From assembly GCA_030068075.1 (NCBI GenBank), contig CM057828.1, positions 110,783,699 to 110,847,698 on the forward strand: a DNA stretch of 64,000 bases. Reading direction: 5' to 3'. The DNA is from Paguma larvata (Eukaryota > Chordata > Mammalia > Carnivora > Viverridae). Position 1 is the first letter of the stretch, and each line of letters opens with the position of its first letter. Positions 61,114 through 64,000 of the stretch are shown in pieces. The notes under the pieces are model-generated. The model made no database searches. It was given only the letters and a program-made list of their open reading frames with translations, and had not been told where the DNA came from. The translations under genes and the position numbers were made by a program.

Positions 61114-61664
61114 GAGCAAATGGGGGTGGCCACAGGGTGCTCCTTGAATAAGAGAGTCCAGGCAGCCTCTCAGATAAGGTGAGAAGCCTCTCTCACAGAC
61201 CTGGGGCAGGAGAGTTTATGCCCTGCAGTTACCAGGAAAGGCAGGGAGCAGCAAAGTGTGCAGGCAGCTCTGAAGGATATTCATGGTGATCTGACCCCCT
61301 TTCCTCATTTCACTCTGCAGTCCAGCAGCACAATGCTCCTTCTGTGCCCACACCTCTGCTTCTCTCTGCCCAGCGCTTCCCTGCCACCTCCACCTCTCAT
61401 CACCACACCCCTGCGCTATCCCCCAGACACACCAACCCTTCCCCCGACCCCTCGCCCTCAGAATTGCTCCTTCTGGCCATTTGGAGGCTGGACAAGCATT
61501 TGGGGCCCAGCCCACTGAGCACTTCTCCTGGGGCACATTTTCTGACACCTGCCAGAGCATGAGCACTGGCTAGACTGAGGCTTTGAGCATTGAGTCTGAG
61601 GCTTGGACACTTGGCCCTTCCCTGGGCTTCCGTTCCCTGCCACATAAAACGAGGGCTATTAAGA

Positions 61665-61750
61665 GAATAAAACTAGAGACTGAAGTATTGAGCTTAGTAC
61701 CTGGTGCCTAGTGAGCCCTCAGGAATGGTGGTGGTGTCATTGCTTCAACA
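61665..61750 (+). mobile_element. MIR 3' fragment
   Basis: GAGCTTAGTACCTGGTGCCTAGTGAGCCCTC is a MIR tail in sense orientation. Confidence 0.45.
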
Positions 61751-61946
61751 TCTCCTATAAGCTGAAGTTTGAAATTTCACACTTCATTTTGTACTGATAA
61801 TAATTGGTCATTATTTATTGAATGTGCGGAGCAGTCAAACTACATAATAAACATAGCGATGGTATTTATAGTCTTTGGGATAATCTTCCCCCAATCCTAG
61901 TGACTATTTCAATACAGAGCAATAGATCACACTTAAATAAATGTTT

Positions 61947-61968
61947 GATTGATCGATGATTGATCGAT
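61947..61968. repeat. 11-bp tandem duplication
   Basis: GATTGATCGAT occurs twice in a row; each unit contains the ATCGAT palindrome. Confidence 0.9.
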
Positions 61969-62223
61969 TTGGCTCTATCACCAAATAGGAATGGAGTTTT
62001 CTTCAAATCAAAACACAAAGGGAAACAAGATGTCGGAACAGGGGAAGGGAAGAGAGAGAGGGAAGGAAAATCATCAAGTAAACAGAACCTGATCAAGCCA
62101 GGGTGAGATATATTGAAATATTCCATAGGCATAAATGTTTGGGGAAAAAAATGCGTAGTTGAAGAAGGACCTGGAGGGTTAGTGGCAAATTTTTCAGAAA
62201 AATTGGCTCACTCTACAAATGAA

Positions 62224-62411
62224 TTTTTTTATTAAAAATTTTTAAATGTTTATTTCTTTTGAGAGAGAGAGAGCAAGCATGAACAAGGAAAGGGCAGAGA
62301 GAGAGGAGGGCAGAGGGTCTGAAGCAGGCTTTGCACTGACACCAGAGAGCCCAATGTGGGGCTCGAAATTATGAACTATTAGATCATGACCTGAGCCAAA
62401 GTTGAGATAGT
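62224..62411 (-). mobile_element. Can-SINE, head truncated
   Basis: Antisense SINE running from an A-rich tail to CCTGAGCCAAAGTTGAG, where the match stops about 35 bases before the expected head. Sequence beyond leads into a TAGA microsatellite, which may mark the breakpoint. Confidence 0.85.
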
Positions 62412-62441
62412 AGAGATACATTTCACAAATTTTTAGAAGTG

Positions 62442-62460
62442 GTAGATAGATAGATAGATG

Positions 62461-62500
<40 letters not shown>

Positions 62501-62541
62501 GTGATAGACAGATAGACAGCTAGGCAGACAGATAGACAGAT
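62442..62541. repeat. (TAGA)n microsatellite, impure
   Basis: TAGA units with GATGG, AATAGG and CAGA variants toward the right, next to a truncated SINE. Confidence 0.92.
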
Positions 62542-63651
62542 TATAGTGGCACCCATCTACTTGAGGAGAAATCTGCAAGGGAAGGAGAACCCATTTAGTT
62601 TTATTCCATAAAAAGATTGATGCCAAGATAGGGCTGGGACTCACGCCACTGTGCGATGGTCACGTGACCAATCTCCGAAAGCTGCACAGAGTGAATAAGA
62701 CCAACCCAACTATTGTTTCCTATTTTTACGACCTCCACCCACCCAAATGCGGTTCTTTGCTCCACCGAGGCACATCCATCCCTCAACCCCAGCCCTCTCT
62801 CCGGGAACAGAATTGCCACTGCAGTTTCCTCTCCATGAGATTCTTGTTCCATACCTGATTTCCCTTTCAGAGAAACAGACACAAGCCCCGTTCAAGAGTA
62901 ACAAGCTAGAAAGCAGCTGGCTTCTTCCAACGCTTCCTGACACAATTTTCTTAATTCTATTTCCCTTTCAACACAACAGTGAAAAAGAAAAGCAACTGTT
63001 TACCTGGCCAGATCCCTGATTTCTTCATGAGGGTCTACAACTGAATATCGAGAAAGCAACTCGAAATCATCTTCTGAGACTTCCTGAAATCCCCAATCTG
63101 CCTCCGATGGCAGCTCTAAGTTTGAGCCGTGAATAGAGGCTGTGTGTTATTTTAACCACAAGGTTTCTAGTCAGTAGGGAGGAGAGATGGAAATGAGGTA
63201 GGTTGGCAAGCAGAAGTGCCATCCACCTCGAGAGAAATGAGCTCGCAGATCTGATGTAAGAGCTCGGGTACACTTGAAGAACCCTCAAACCAACTTTTCC
63301 TAAACTAGAGGTTAAATAGCTGCGGAAAATTCCAAAGGAGTAAGATAAGACACTTATGGTCTTTTCTAAAAAAAGACACGTTTGGTATGCCCTGTCTGAT
63401 GCTGTCTAATGGGAAGCCCAGCACAGAGTTGGCCTCAGGAGCCCTGGGCCGCCGACGGGAGACCGTGACACCTGGAGACAATTCTGCTCCACACACAAAA
63501 AAGGAGTCTTCTGGGGGTTAGAAGTACAGAATGACAGAGGAGGCCCAAGTCACAGCTTTTGAGTAAAAACAAAACTGGTGTCATGACAATCCATGTGAAG
63601 TTATGGGGAAAGGGAATAGCTATTCTGGAATAGGTTATTCTGGAAGATTAA

Positions 63652-63708
63652 CGTGTGTGTGTATGTGTGTGTGAGAGAGAGAGAGAAAGAGAGAGAGAGG
63701 GAGAGAGA

Positions 63709-63750
<42 letters not shown>
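63652..63750. repeat. Compound (GT)n-(GA)n-(GT)n microsatellite
   Basis: GT units at 63652-63672, GA units at 63673-63708, then about twenty GT units at 63710-63750. Confidence 0.95.
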
Positions 63751-63751
<1 letters not shown>

Positions 63752-64000
63752 CTCACTTCCCAAACAACTGAAAAAGCAAAGATCCAGCCTCAGCTTAGAC
63801 CAGTTGGAGATCTTCCTCCTCAGTATCTTGGCAAATACAAATGCCGCTTTGGACTTGGAGGAGGAGAATGATTTATCGCACGCGGATCAACAGCAAAAAC
63901 TAGAGCCGCTGAAATGGCCAACAGTCCTTTACAGCCAACCCTTCCCAGATGCCAAAGGGGTTTAACTCCACTTTTGGAAAAACTCAGCAGTGCTCCCATT

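Larger units (their letters stand above)
23156..64000. other. Upstream flank of JCAD, no exon recognised
   Basis: About 41 kb to the right of the promoter is occupied by SINEs, L1M, L2, MIR, hAT and one LTR-like relic, with microsatellites between. Open frames rarely exceed 130 codons, usually run through SINEs or simple repeats, and none is a recognised protein. In human a longer JCAD transcript is annotated, as I recall, from a start tens of kilobases upstream, so much of this may be intronic to an alternative transcript. Repeat-poor parts are about 24500-26400, 28800-29800, 32360-34960, 36000-38600, 38900-39900, 40520-42650, 43200-44450, 44610-47980, 48930-50150, 50940-51600 and 56820-59700. 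They hold nothing I can name. Confidence 0.6.

Noticed and set aside
1..64000. CRISPR array, phage, operon or other prokaryotic system
   Set aside because: There are no spaced identical repeats, no ribosome-binding-site-led gene strings and no prokaryotic genes. SINE and L1 content shows a mammalian chromosome.

Overview
The window is nuclear DNA from a cat-family carnivore. It carries about two dozen tRNA-derived Can-SINEs of the felid SINEC type: a head reading close to GGGGCGCCTGGGTGGCTCAG, a pyrimidine-rich stretch, then a CTCAAAAATAAACATTAAAA tail. It also holds old L1M, L2, MIR and hAT relics. There are no bacterial, plasmid or intact viral genes, and almost all short open frames are chance or repeat-derived.

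The one gene I can name lies on the minus strand. At 10126-10464 there is an exon whose frame opens MYSVEDLLISHGYKLSR, the start of JCAD (KIAA1462, junctional cadherin 5 associated). JCAD is an endothelial cell-junction protein at a human coronary-artery-disease locus. The exon has a strong acceptor (CCCTTCAG) and a donor (GTAAGC), and it carries the start codon and the first 93 codons plus two bases. About 12 kb upstream on the same strand, a roughly 950-bp CpG island (about 22140-23095) holds a good minus-strand donor (CTCG, then GTAAGT, exon end 22842). I read it as the JCAD promoter and non-coding exon 1. The rest of the coding region, known to lie mostly in one very large exon, is not in the window and must lie beyond base 1.

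Layout: 1-10125 is part of JCAD intron 2; 10126-10464 is exon 2; 10465-22841 is intron 1; about 22842-23060 is exon 1 inside the CpG island; 23100-64000 is the upstream flank, rich in SINEs, L1 relics and microsatellites, with no exon I recognise.

The most useful observations are these. First, the inferred exon 1-exon 2 leader carries several upstream start codons, including a 28-codon frame that overlaps the JCAD start. Second, the promoter is flanked by structure-prone DNA: a GT/GC Z-DNA tract, a pyrimidine tract with G16 and G8 runs, a 34-bp GC-box tandem repeat and a degenerate CA array. Third, several SINE insertions have unusual architecture: a triple target-site copy, a tandem pair inside one duplication, and a hairpin at a scrambled SINE head. 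I found no undescribed multi-gene system.
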